The translations under genes were made by a program, and so were the position numbers. 9,910 bases of DNA from positions 1-9,910 of the forward strand of contig JAHFSL010000054.1 of assembly GCA_023265785.1 (NCBI GenBank). Reading direction: 5' to 3'. Of this stretch, positions 1 to 7,301 are shown piece after piece (the stretch's first letter is position 1; every line of letters begins with the position of its first letter). The stretch comes from Candidatus Coatesiibacteriota bacterium (lineage in GTDB: Bacteria > Oederibacteriota > CAKKQC01). Under the pieces are notes generated by a model. That model was not told where the DNA came from. It saw nothing but the letters and a program-made list of their open reading frames with translations, and made no database searches.

Positions 1-921
1 TGTGTCCCGGTTCTCGCGGTGGCAATCTCGGACCCCTCGCCAGCCGTGCGTCGCGCCGCCCTGGACGTCTTGTTCCGGATCGGCCCGCAGGCCCAGGAGG
101 CGGTGACGGCCGTCGCGGTTGCGCTGGGTGACGCCTCGCCGGACGTGCGCACCATGGCTGCCGCAGTACTGGGACGGCTGGGGCTCGCCGCCTCGGCGAC
201 ACTCCCGGCCCTGTTGCGGGTGCTGGACGATCCGGTGCAGGCGCCCGGGACCCGGTCCGCCGTCGCCGCCGCGATCGGCAGGATGGGTCCGGGCGCGGCG
301 CGCGCCGTGCCCTCGCTCGCCCGGGCGGCGGGGGATTCCGATCCGGCGGTGCGTGCGGAAGCCGTCAGGGCACTGGGCGGGATTGGTCGGCGGGCCGCTC
401 CGGCGGTGCCGGCGCTCGTCGGGGCGCTGGAGGGAGACCGGGAACCGGTCGTTCGCCGGCTGGCCGCCGAATCGCTCTCCCCGATCGGGCGACTGGCGGC
501 CGTGGCGGTGCCCGCGCTCTTGCGGGCGGCCCGGGATCCCGACCGGGACCTGGCCCGGACGGCCACTCTCACGCTTAGCCAGGTCGGTCCCGGTGCCCGC
601 GCCCACCTGCCGCTCCTCATCCGGCTGCTTGCCGATCCCGATCCGGAGATGCGCGGGAACGCGGCCTGGGTGCTGGGCATGGTCGGGAAGGACGCCGCGG
701 AGGCGGCGCCCGCGCTCGTCGATGCCCTCCGCGACCGGGCAGTCGCCCGGAAAGCCGCCACCGCGCTCGGTCGTGTGGGGCCGGCGGCCGTACCGGCGCT
801 CGCGCGCGCGCTGGAGGATCCCGATCCAGGCGTGGCGAGTACCGCGGCGATCGTGCTCGAGCGGATTGGAACGCCCCCCGCACGCCGCGCCCTCGAGGCG
901 CACAGCGCCGCCAGGCGGTGA
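1..921 (+). CDS. HEAT-repeat protein, 5' end outside the window
   Basis: The frame is open from base 1. The six codons before the first possible start (GTG at 19) already read CVPVLA, which completes a HEAT helix, so the gene begins upstream and GTG19 is not its start. About nine tandem units of 29-36 residues fill the visible ~306 residues. Each follows the pattern AVPAL..L.D.DP.VR..AA..LG.IG..A, two antiparallel helices with a conserved Asp/Pro turn and a Val-Arg at the start of the second helix, as in HEAT_2 / PBS-lyase-like HEAT proteins. Such solenoids are protein-binding scaffolds; some relatives act in phycobilin lyases, but nothing here points to that. The last unit is followed by only a short basic tail (residues ARRALEAHSAARR) and TGA. 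No enzymatic domain, membrane segment or signal peptide is visible in this part. The partner is unknown. The family call is firm, the function open. Confidence 0.9.
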   Translation, partial: CVPVLAVAISDPSPAVRRAALDVLFRIGPQAQEAVTAVAVALGDASPDVRTMAAAVLGRLGLAASATLPALLRVLDDPVQAPGTRSAVAAAIGRMGPGAARAVPSLARAAGDSDPAVRAEAVRALGGIGRRAAPAVPALVGALEGDREPVVRRLAAESLSPIGRLAAVAVPALLRAARDPDRDLARTATLTLSQVGPGARAHLPLLIRLLADPDPEMRGNAAWVLGMVGKDAAEAAPALVDALRDRAVARKAATALGRVGPAAVPALARALEDPDPGVASTAAIVLERIGTPPARRALEAHSAARR

Positions 922-933
922 GCGCCGCGGCGA

Positions 934-984
934 CGAACCTCGCGTCGGCGCAAGCTGGTGCGAGTTCAACTCTCGCCCCCGCAG
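934..984 (+). other. tRNA-like 3' fragment (class II tRNA remnant, possible attachment-site scar)
   Basis: Bases 960-976 form a perfect T-arm: five paired bases GCGAG/CTCGC around the seven-base loop TTCAACT, which fits the TTCRANY rule. Directly before it, GTCGGC (944-949) and GCTGGT (954-959) pair, with several G-T wobbles, around the tetraloop GCAA, like the long variable arm of tRNA-Ser or tRNA-Leu. Directly after it, CCCCGCA (977-983) would be the 3' acceptor strand and G984 the discriminator; G fits Ser. CGAA at 934-937 could be the anticodon end of a tRNA-Ser(CGA) loop. No D-arm, no matching 5' acceptor strand (TGCGGGG) and no CCA are present, so this is not a working tRNA. A break in the anticodon loop is where many tyrosine integrases cut tRNA genes. 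The fold is seen; tRNA origin is an inference, and chance remains possible. Confidence 0.4.
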
Positions 985-995
985 TCATTATCGAC

Positions 996-1024
996 TTGCC
1001 TCGTGTTCGGATTATAGCCATAAT
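996..1024 (+). promoter_or_regulatory. Sigma70-like promoter of the toxin-antitoxin pair
   Basis: TTGCCT (996-1001) is a fair -35 box with four of six consensus bases. CATAAT (1019-1024) is a -10 box with five of six. The spacer is exactly 17 bases. Transcription would start near 1031, leaving a short leader with a Shine-Dalgarno sequence before the antitoxin ATG. This stretch is clearly more AT-rich than the flanking genes. Confidence 0.6.
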
Positions 1025-1032
1025 CATGGCTA
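1010..1032 (+). promoter_or_regulatory. Two overlapping inverted repeats, likely toxin-antitoxin operator
   Basis: Two perfect inverted repeats share bases. The first is GATTAT-AGCC-ATAATC at 1010-1025. The second is TAGCCAT-AATC-ATGGCTA at 1015-1032. Both have 4-bp spacers and their centres lie about 6 bp apart. They cover the -10 box and the predicted transcription start. Type II antitoxins of the Phd/YefM family, alone or with their toxin, commonly repress their own promoter by binding such palindromes. Occupation here would block RNA polymerase. That the antitoxin is the ligand is inferred from position and family behaviour. Confidence 0.5.
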
Positions 1033-1041
1033 GAACCGGGT

Positions 1042-1048
1042 AAGGAGG
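1042..1048 (+). promoter_or_regulatory. Strong Shine-Dalgarno sequence of the antitoxin
   Basis: AAGGAGG lies five bases before ATG1054, a full-consensus ribosome binding site. It fixes the antitoxin start and contrasts with the toxin, which has no clear site. This fits the usual excess of antitoxin over toxin synthesis. Confidence 0.85.
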
Positions 1049-1053
1049 ATGCC

Positions 1054-1284
1054 ATGAGATTTGCAACGGTCGCCGAGACCAAGAACGGACTGTCGTCACT
1101 CTTGGAGCGCGCCCACCGGCGGCGGGAGCCGATCCTGGTGACGCGGCATGGAAAGCCCTACGCTCTGATCCGCCCCATCGAAAGCCGAGATCTCGAAGGG
1201 GAGGAATGGTCCCGCCTGGCGCGCAGGGCGCTTGCAAAGGCCTGGGCCGGAGACGACGATCGCTACTACGACTACCTTAAATAG
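1054..1284 (+). CDS. Type II antitoxin, Phd/YefM family
   Basis: This 76-residue protein is of normal length for a Phd/YefM antitoxin. Residues 1-45 carry the family pattern: a start of the type MRFATVAETKNGLSSLLERA, then a turn with basic residues (HRRREP) and the strand ILVTRHGKPYALIRPI. In relatives this region forms the dimer that binds operator DNA. Residues 46-76 (from SRDLEGEEW to DDDRYYDYLK) are a charged, probably flexible tail of the kind that wraps and blocks the toxin and is degraded by proteases under stress. The start is set by the strong ribosome binding site. The 3' end overlaps the longest reading of the toxin frame. The usual partners of this family are RelE/YoeB, Doc, VapC-like or MazF-like toxins; here the next gene is MazF-like. 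It probably represses its own promoter through the palindromes upstream. Confidence 0.92.
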   Translation: MRFATVAETKNGLSSLLERAHRRREPILVTRHGKPYALIRPIESRDLEGEEWSRLARRALAKAWAGDDDRYYDYLK

Positions 1285-1654
1285 ACGAGGCGACATCATT
1301 GTCGTTGAGATCGCGTATTCCGACGCGAGCGGTTCGAAGCCCCGGCCCGTGGTCGTGATGAGTCGGGAATCTTTCCACCGCCGCCTTCCTGATCTGATCG
1401 TGGCCCCGATCACCAGTCGGCCACGCCATGTTGGGCATCCCGGCCCCGGGGATGTTCCAATCACCGGGTGGAAGGCCGCGGGCCTGCGGTATCCCAGCGC
1501 TGTTCGAGCAGGCAAAATCCTCGCCGTGGACAAGGAGATCATCCGGAAAAAGATTGGGCGACTCCCTGCCGAATCATTGGTTGCAGTAGAGCAAGTCCTG
1601 CGCGATGCGTTGGGCCTTGGGGGGATGACCGGGCGGCGATCGGGCCGCGTATAA
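1232..1654 (+). CDS. Type II toxin, MazF/PemK family endoribonuclease
   Basis: The protein has the MazF/PemK core: RRGDIIVVEIAYSDASGSKPRPVVVMS (given here only as landmarks: RRGDI near residue 18, KPRPVVV near residue 36), then the strand LIVAPITS and the second conserved block LRYPSAVRAGKILAVDKEII. In the family these strands form an SH3-like barrel that cuts single-stranded RNA; the Arg in the KPRP loop and the Ser/Thr in the ITS strand are the usual active-site positions, and both are present. The C-terminal helix (AVEQVLRDALGL) is also typical. The start is unsure. The conserved core begins about 1283, but the frame has no ATG or GTG upstream of it. TTG1232 is the only ordinary start, overlapping the antitoxin by 53 bp and adding about 15 non-conserved residues. 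A GGAG at 1249-1252 lies six bases before an ATC codon (1259), a very rare start type. Translation is probably coupled to the antitoxin. The family call is strong; the N-terminus is not. Confidence 0.9.
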   Translation: MQRPGPETTIATTTTLNRRGDIIVVEIAYSDASGSKPRPVVVMSRESFHRRLPDLIVAPITSRPRHVGHPGPGDVPITGWKAAGLRYPSAVRAGKILAVDKEIIRKKIGRLPAESLVAVEQVLRDALGLGGMTGRRSGRV

Positions 1655-1655
1655 T
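1650..1655 (+). promoter_or_regulatory. Perfect -10 box TATAAT overlapping the toxin stop codon
   Basis: TATAAT contains the toxin's TAA stop (1652-1654). It ends six bases before ATG1662, so transcription would start at or next to that ATG and give a leaderless mRNA. No good -35 box lies 16-18 bases upstream; TTGGGG at 1617-1622 is too far away. In a GC-rich sequence a perfect TATAAT is unlikely by chance. It may drive the whole dehydrogenase-GH44 unit. Confidence 0.45.
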
Positions 1656-1661
1656 CCGCCG

Positions 1662-1808
1662 ATGGAGATCGCGGCGGCGGTCATAGGTATCGGCTTGCCG
1701 GGAGGTGCCGCAGTGGAGGTGGAGGACCGGGCGTACGAAGGGTCGCTCGACCGCCGGAAGGCCTCGCTGATCCAATCCCGGCGGTTCCTGGCGCAGTTCA
1801 CCGCCTAG
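1662..1808 (+). CDS. Possible small protein or leader peptide (48 aa), in frame with the dehydrogenase behind it
   Basis: ATG1662 opens 48 codons ending in TAG at 1806-1808, directly abutting the ATG of the aldehyde dehydrogenase in the same frame. The codons favour G/C in the third position, as real genes here do. There is no ribosome binding site before ATG1662; the -10 box six bases upstream suggests leaderless translation. A second possible start, GTG1713, has a good GGGAGGT (1700-1706) seven bases ahead and would give 31 residues. The peptide begins MEIAAAVIGIGLPGG (small and hydrophobic), turns charged (EVEDRAYEGSLDRRK) and ends LIQSRRFLAQFTA. I recognise no family. It could be an independent small protein, a leader that feeds ribosomes to the next gene, or an N-terminal extension of the dehydrogenase cut off by the TAG. 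It lies too close to its neighbour to be plain spacer, but its expression is unproven. Confidence 0.4.
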   Translation: MEIAAAVIGIGLPGGAAVEVEDRAYEGSLDRRKASLIQSRRFLAQFTA

Positions 1809-3223
<1,415 letters not shown>

Positions 3224-3224
<1 letters not shown>

Positions 3225-4267
3225 TGCGCGCCGCCGTCTACGAGGGACGAGGCGCGGTGGCGGTACGGGAGGTTCCCGAGCCCGCCTGCGAGCCGGGCGG
3301 CGTGGTCCTGGAAGTTGAGGCGTGCGGGGTCTGCGGGGTGGACCTCCGGACCTTCCGCAACGGGGATGCCAAGATCACTCCGCCCCGGGTCCTGGGCCAC
3401 GAGTGCGTGGGCCGGGTGGTGCAGAGTCGCGCCGACGCCCCGGGCGCTCCGGTGGTCGGCGACCGGGTGGCCGTGTATGTGCCGGTGCCGTGCGGGTCCT
3501 GCGTGTACTGCCGGGCCAACCGGGCCAACCTGTGCGACCGGCGCACCACGCTGGCCTACCAGCATGACGGTGGGTTGGCCCGGTTCATGCCAATTCCCGC
3601 GGCGTCGGTCCGGTGGGGCAGTCTGGTCAGGGTCTCCGCGGACCTCCCGGCTTCGCGGCTGGCGCTTGCCGAACCCCTCGGGTGCGTGGTCAACGCCCAC
3701 GGCCGGCTCCGCATCGGGCCCGAGGATACGGTGGCCGTGATCGGTGCCGGACCCATCGGGGTCCTGCATGCCGTACTGGCGCGGATGGAGCGGGCCAAAA
3801 TGGTGTGGCTTGTTGATTCCTCGGCGCCGCGGCTCGCGCTGGCCGCGCCGTTCGGGTTCGACGGGACCGTGGTGGCGCGCGGCCGGGAGCACCTGGACGC
3901 CCTGCGCGACCTGACGGGCGGCCGGGGGCCCACCGTGGTTATCGTGGCCTGCGGGGTGGCGGCCGCGCAGGCCGAAGCCCTGGAGATGGCGGCCAAGGGC
4001 GGTCGGGTCAACTTCTTCGGCGGCCTGCCCAAATCGGCGCCCATGGCGGAACTCAACGCCAACCACTTTCACTACAAGGAACTCGAGGTGTCGGGCTCGT
4101 ATTCCGAAAAGCTGGACGACTTCCGGCGGGCGGTGGCCCTGGTCCAGGACCCGGCGTTTCCCGCCGACCGGATTGTGACCCACGAACTGCCCCTGGAGCG
4201 CATGCCCGAGGCATTTGGCCTGATGGAGTCAGGCGCCGCCCTCAAGGTCTGCATCCGCCCGGCATGA
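3224..4267 (+). CDS. Zinc-dependent medium-chain alcohol/polyol dehydrogenase
   Basis: This 347-residue protein belongs to the medium-chain dehydrogenase family, near sorbitol and threonine dehydrogenases, which oxidise an alcohol or polyol with NAD(P)+. Catalytic zinc ligands are visible as Cys37 in CGVCGVD, His59-Glu60 in GHE, and Glu150 in LAEPLGC. Four cysteines of a structural zinc site lie at 90, 93, 96 and 104 (CGSCVYC, then NLC). The dinucleotide fold has GAGPIG at 174-179. ATG3224 overlaps the previous stop by one base (TGATG), a reinitiation arrangement; GGGGTGG at 3212-3218 is a modest ribosome site. A GTG nine bases earlier (3215) would add three residues but is less likely. Lying between two aldehyde dehydrogenases, it plausibly makes the aldehyde that one of them consumes. 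The true substrate cannot be read from the sequence. Confidence 0.93.
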
Positions 4268-5670
4268 GCGATCCCGCGGGCCCCATGAGTGAGGTACGGT
4301 CTCCTGCCACGGGGGAGGTCGTCGGCCGGGTGCCCCGGATGGGAATCCCCGAGGTGGACCGGGTGGTGCGGGCGGCCCATGCCGCCCAGCCCGCCTGGGC
4401 GGCGCTGACCCCCTATGACCGGGAGGCCGCCACTCGCCGGGCCACCGCCATGGCGAGGTCCCGGGCGGAGGCCATCGGCCGGCTGATGGCGCTCGAGCAG
4501 GGCAAGCCGTTCAACCAGTCGAAGTCCGAGGTGACCTCCTCGTGCGACCTCATTGATTACTATGCCGCCGAGGGACCGCGCATCGAGGGGAAGATTCTTC
4601 CCACGGAACGCGGCGACTACCGGTCCTTCGTGTCGTACCGGCCGGTGGGGGTCGCGGCCCTGATCACGCCCTGGAATTATCCGGTCGCCCTGCTGGCCTG
4701 GAAGCTGGGCCCCGCCCTGGCCGCCGGGTGCGCGGCGGTGGTCAAGCCCTCGCCGGTCACCCCGCTCTCGCCCTCGGCCTTCGTGGAGGCCCTGCTGGCC
4801 GGTGGCCTGCCGGCGGGACTGGTGGGGCTGGTGACGGGCGAGGGGCCCGAACCCGGGAAAGCGCTGGTGGCCCACCCGCTGGTCGACAAGGTGGCGATGA
4901 CCGGATCCACGGCCACGGGCAAGGCGATCATGCGGGAGTTCGGGCCGACGCTCAAGCGGATCACCCTGGAGCTGGGCGGGTGCTGTCCGGCCATCGTCCT
5001 GCCCGACGCCGACCTGGACCTCACCGCGGAGGCCATCGCGTACAAGGGGTTCCGGAACATGGGCCAGTCGTGCTCCACCATCAACCGGGTCTACGCGCAC
5101 CGGAGCATCCATGATGCGCTCGTGGAGAGAGTCGTGGGGCAGGCGAACAAGTTCCGGATCGGCGACGGGGTGACCGACGGGACCGTGGACCTGGGACCCA
5201 TGGCGACGGCCGAATCGTTGGAAAAGGTGAAAGCCCATCTGGCCGACGCCCTGGCCCGGGGCGCGACCCTGGTCCATGGCGGGACGGGGCCCGCGGGTGA
5301 GGCGTTCGCCCGCGGCCACTTCTTCCTGCCCACGGTGCTGACGGGCATGACCCCGGCCATGCGGGTGGCGCATGAGGAAACCTTCGGCCCGCTGGTCCCC
5401 TTCGCCGCCTATGACGACCTCGACGAGGCGATCGCGCAGGCCAACGACACCCCGTACGGGCTCGTGTCCTACCTGTTCACCCGCGACACGGGGAAAGCGC
5501 AGGCGCTGGCCGAGCGGCTCGAGGCGGGAACGGTGTGCGTGAACCATGTCGCGGTCAACACGCACTACGGGCCGTATCAGGGCTGGAAGGAAAGCGGGTT
5601 CGGACTGGAGCTGGGACGGGACGCCATCTTCGAGTACCTCGATGTCCGGCATGTTAAGGTGCGGGGGTGA
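4264..5670 (+). CDS. NAD(P)-dependent aldehyde dehydrogenase, hydrolytic type
   Basis: The protein has 468 residues, a normal full length for the ALDH superfamily. It converts an aldehyde to the free acid. Landmarks are ITPWNYPVALLAWKLGPALAAG (about 134-155), VKPSPVTPLS, MTGSTATGK, the general base Glu236 in LELGG, the nucleophile Cys270 in MGQSC, EETFGPLVP and the C-terminal GWKESGFGLELGRDAIFEYL. The Glu-Cys distance of 34 residues is the family norm. Closest types by eye are succinate-semialdehyde, lactaldehyde or glyceraldehyde dehydrogenases; no substrate is fixed. ATG4264 shares ATGA with the previous stop; ATG4285 would be a shorter option without a ribosome site. Unlike the first dehydrogenase of this unit it has the catalytic Glu, so the two are not redundant copies. 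Cytoplasmic, with no signal peptide. Confidence 0.94.
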   Translation: MSDPAGPMSEVRSPATGEVVGRVPRMGIPEVDRVVRAAHAAQPAWAALTPYDREAATRRATAMARSRAEAIGRLMALEQGKPFNQSKSEVTSSCDLIDYYAAEGPRIEGKILPTERGDYRSFVSYRPVGVAALITPWNYPVALLAWKLGPALAAGCAAVVKPSPVTPLSPSAFVEALLAGGLPAGLVGLVTGEGPEPGKALVAHPLVDKVAMTGSTATGKAIMREFGPTLKRITLELGGCCPAIVLPDADLDLTAEAIAYKGFRNMGQSCSTINRVYAHRSIHDALVERVVGQANKFRIGDGVTDGTVDLGPMATAESLEKVKAHLADALARGATLVHGGTGPAGEAFARGHFFLPTVLTGMTPAMRVAHEETFGPLVPFAAYDDLDEAIAQANDTPYGLVSYLFTRDTGKAQALAERLEAGTVCVNHVAVNTHYGPYQGWKESGFGLELGRDAIFEYLDVRHVKVRG

Positions 5671-7244
5671 CATTCATCCTGCTGGTGGTGTTGGGCGTTG
5701 GTCAGCCCGCCGTCGCGGCGCCCGTCACCGCTCCCGTTGCGGTCCGGGTGGATGCCGCCGCCGGCCGCCGGCCCATCTCCCCGTACCTGTACGGCCGGAA
5801 CATGAACCTGTCGGGTGAAAAGGAATTCATGTGGAAGCAGGAGGGTGCCCTGGCGCTGGAGGCCGGACTCCGCATTTCGCGGGAGTCGGACGGGAACAAT
5901 GGGACCAAGTACAACTGGCGCAATGATCTCTCCTCGCACCCCGATTGGTACAACAATGTCTATCCCCAGCACCGGGAGATCAGGGCACGCGCCATCCAGG
6001 ACCGGTTCCCGGGCGTGGCCGGGCTCTTCGGCCTGCCGGTCCTCGGGTGGGTCGCGAAAACGGACCAATTCAATGCCAACGAAAACAAGCTCGATCCCGG
6101 CCACAAGGACCCGCACCTCAATCTGTGCGGCGGCGGGGTGGCGACCCTCTACCTGGAGCCGACCACGCCGCGCGAGACCGTGGACGGACTGGACCACTGG
6201 TTCAAGCCCGGCGGGTTGGGGCTGGACCCCGCGCGGTTCCCGTTCTGGCACCTGGACAACGAGCCGGAGTGCTGGCGCGGGACCCATCACGACATCTCCG
6301 GCACGCTCATGACGGGCGAGGAGGCGGTTCAGAAGTATGTCGCGGTCGCGCGGGAGGTCCGGACCCGCTACCCGGCCCTGAAGCTGATGGCCCCCGGCTT
6401 TGCCTCCGAATGGTTCTGGTGGAACTGGTCCGACCACAATTGCGTGGGCGGCATGCCCTGGATGCAGTACTTCATCAAGCGCATGGCGGAGGAGAGCAAG
6501 GCGTACGGAAAGCCACTCCTCGACCTGGTGGACATCCACACCTATATTGACGACAACGGGCCCGATGAAGCCGTCCTGATGCAACACCGGACCTGGTACG
6601 ACCCGACCTACACCAGTCCCTCGGCCAACGGGTGCAAGCGGTTCCCGGATTGCGGGTGGCACGACGACCAAAAGGTGGAGATGGTGCTGGCCCGGATTGA
6701 GGGCTGGCTGGACCAGTCCTTCGGCCCCGGCCACGGGATCGGGATCGCCACCACGGAAAGCGGGGCGCATTCCGACCATGCCATGGTCCGGGCCCTCTGG
6801 TATGCCTCCCATCTGGGAACGTTCGCGGATCACGGCGTGCAGGTCTTCACGCCCTGGTTCTGGTCGGATGAATTGTGGGAAGTTCTGCACCTGTTCAGCC
6901 GCTATGCGGGACCGGTCCGGGTGGCGGCCGAGTGCGCGGGGGAGCCGATGGTCTCCGGCTATGCCTCGGTGACGGAGGCGGGCGATCGGATGACCCTGAT
7001 CCTCGTCAATCGCGAGGCCGACCCGGCCGGTCGCGTGGCCGATGTCAGCGTGGAGCACTTCGCGGCGCGGGATGGCAAGGCCACCACGCTGACTCTGGCC
7101 GGCCTGCCGGAGAAGCCCCGGACGTTCGCGTCCCATGCCCGCAATGCCCTGGTCCATGGCACCACGGCGGTTCGAGACGGCCATGCCCGGGTGGCCCTGC
7201 CGCCGCGCTCCATCACCGCACTCCTGCTCACCGCTTCCCGCTAG
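5667..7244 (+). CDS. Exported glycoside hydrolase family 44 (endoglucanase/xyloglucanase-like)
   Basis: The 525-residue protein begins with a hydrophobic stretch (TFILLVVLGVG) and a likely signal cleavage site after AVAA (about residue 18). GTG5667 is the only start: a TAA lies in frame at 5655. The n-region therefore has no Lys or Arg, which is odd for a signal peptide. GH44 marks are ISPYLYGRN near 37, NNGTKYNWRND near 77, and the acid/base Glu199 in LDNEPECWRGTHHDI. The likely nucleophile is Glu364 in ATTES, followed by HLGTFADHGVQVFTPWFW. Family enzymes cut beta-1,4-glucans such as cellulose derivatives and xyloglucan with retention. After the TIM barrel, residues from about 410 (sequence MVSGYASVTEAGDRMTLILVN onward) form the usual beta-sandwich; no carbohydrate-binding or dockerin module follows. 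CKRFPDC (323-329) may form a disulfide. It overlaps the preceding dehydrogenase by GTGA; AAGGTG at 5656-5661 is a weak ribosome site. Confidence 0.88.
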   Translation: MTFILLVVLGVGQPAVAAPVTAPVAVRVDAAAGRRPISPYLYGRNMNLSGEKEFMWKQEGALALEAGLRISRESDGNNGTKYNWRNDLSSHPDWYNNVYPQHREIRARAIQDRFPGVAGLFGLPVLGWVAKTDQFNANENKLDPGHKDPHLNLCGGGVATLYLEPTTPRETVDGLDHWFKPGGLGLDPARFPFWHLDNEPECWRGTHHDISGTLMTGEEAVQKYVAVAREVRTRYPALKLMAPGFASEWFWWNWSDHNCVGGMPWMQYFIKRMAEESKAYGKPLLDLVDIHTYIDDNGPDEAVLMQHRTWYDPTYTSPSANGCKRFPDCGWHDDQKVEMVLARIEGWLDQSFGPGHGIGIATTESGAHSDHAMVRALWYASHLGTFADHGVQVFTPWFWSDELWEVLHLFSRYAGPVRVAAECAGEPMVSGYASVTEAGDRMTLILVNREADPAGRVADVSVEHFAARDGKATTLTLAGLPEKPRTFASHARNALVHGTTAVRDGHARVALPPRSITALLLTASR

Positions 7245-7276
7245 GCCCCCGCCGGTCCTGCCCCCGGCGGGGGGCC
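7244..7276 (+). terminator. GC-rich hairpin between the GH44 gene and xseA, possible terminator
   Basis: CCCCCGCCGG (7246-7255) pairs perfectly with CCGGCGGGGG (7264-7273) around an 8-base loop. Two outer G-C pairs are possible past a bulged G. The stem starts right at the GH44 stop codon. No T-run follows, so it is not a standard intrinsic terminator. It may act with Rho, protect the mRNA 3' end, or merely separate two transcription units. Confidence 0.4.
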
Positions 7277-7282
7277 ATCCTG

Positions 7283-7301
7283 TACGATAGTTTCGTGAAA
7301 C
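7283..7301 (+). promoter_or_regulatory. -10 box for a leaderless xseA transcript, with a palindrome over the start
   Basis: TACGAT (7283-7288) matches the TANNNT form of a -10 box and ends six bases before GTG7295, so the predicted transcript begins at the start codon. No Shine-Dalgarno sequence is present. The -35 position falls in the GC hairpin and has no consensus. GTTTC-GT-GAAAC (7290-7301) is a palindrome centred on the start codon and could bind a regulator or be chance. Confidence 0.4.

Noticed and set aside
920..990. An intact tRNA gene
   Set aside because: No D-arm, no complete anticodon arm and no 5' acceptor strand can be found upstream of the T-arm; only a 3' fragment is supported.
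119..1033. A 304-codon + strand frame overlapping the HEAT-repeat gene
   Set aside because: It is rich in Arg, Pro, Trp and Ser from the out-of-frame HEAT repeats and has no own domain.
1273..1286. Programmed +1 frameshift at CTT AAA TAG joining antitoxin and toxin
   Set aside because: The toxin frame is +1 there, but the codons do not re-pair well after slipping and no stimulating Shine-Dalgarno or structure is visible. Coupled initiation is simpler.
1633..1648. Hairpin GCGGC-GATCGG-GCCGC as terminator of the toxin gene
   Set aside because: Only five base pairs, no T-run, and such stems are frequent by chance at this GC content.
5577..7184. A 535-codon minus-strand open frame opposite the GH44 gene
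   Set aside because: The + strand frame has clear GH44 motifs; the antisense frame has none and is a compositional shadow.
6875..7294. N-terminal extension of xseA into the GH44 gene
   Set aside because: The extra 140 residues are the GH44 gene read out of frame; exonuclease VII homology begins after 7295, where a promoter box precedes a GTG.
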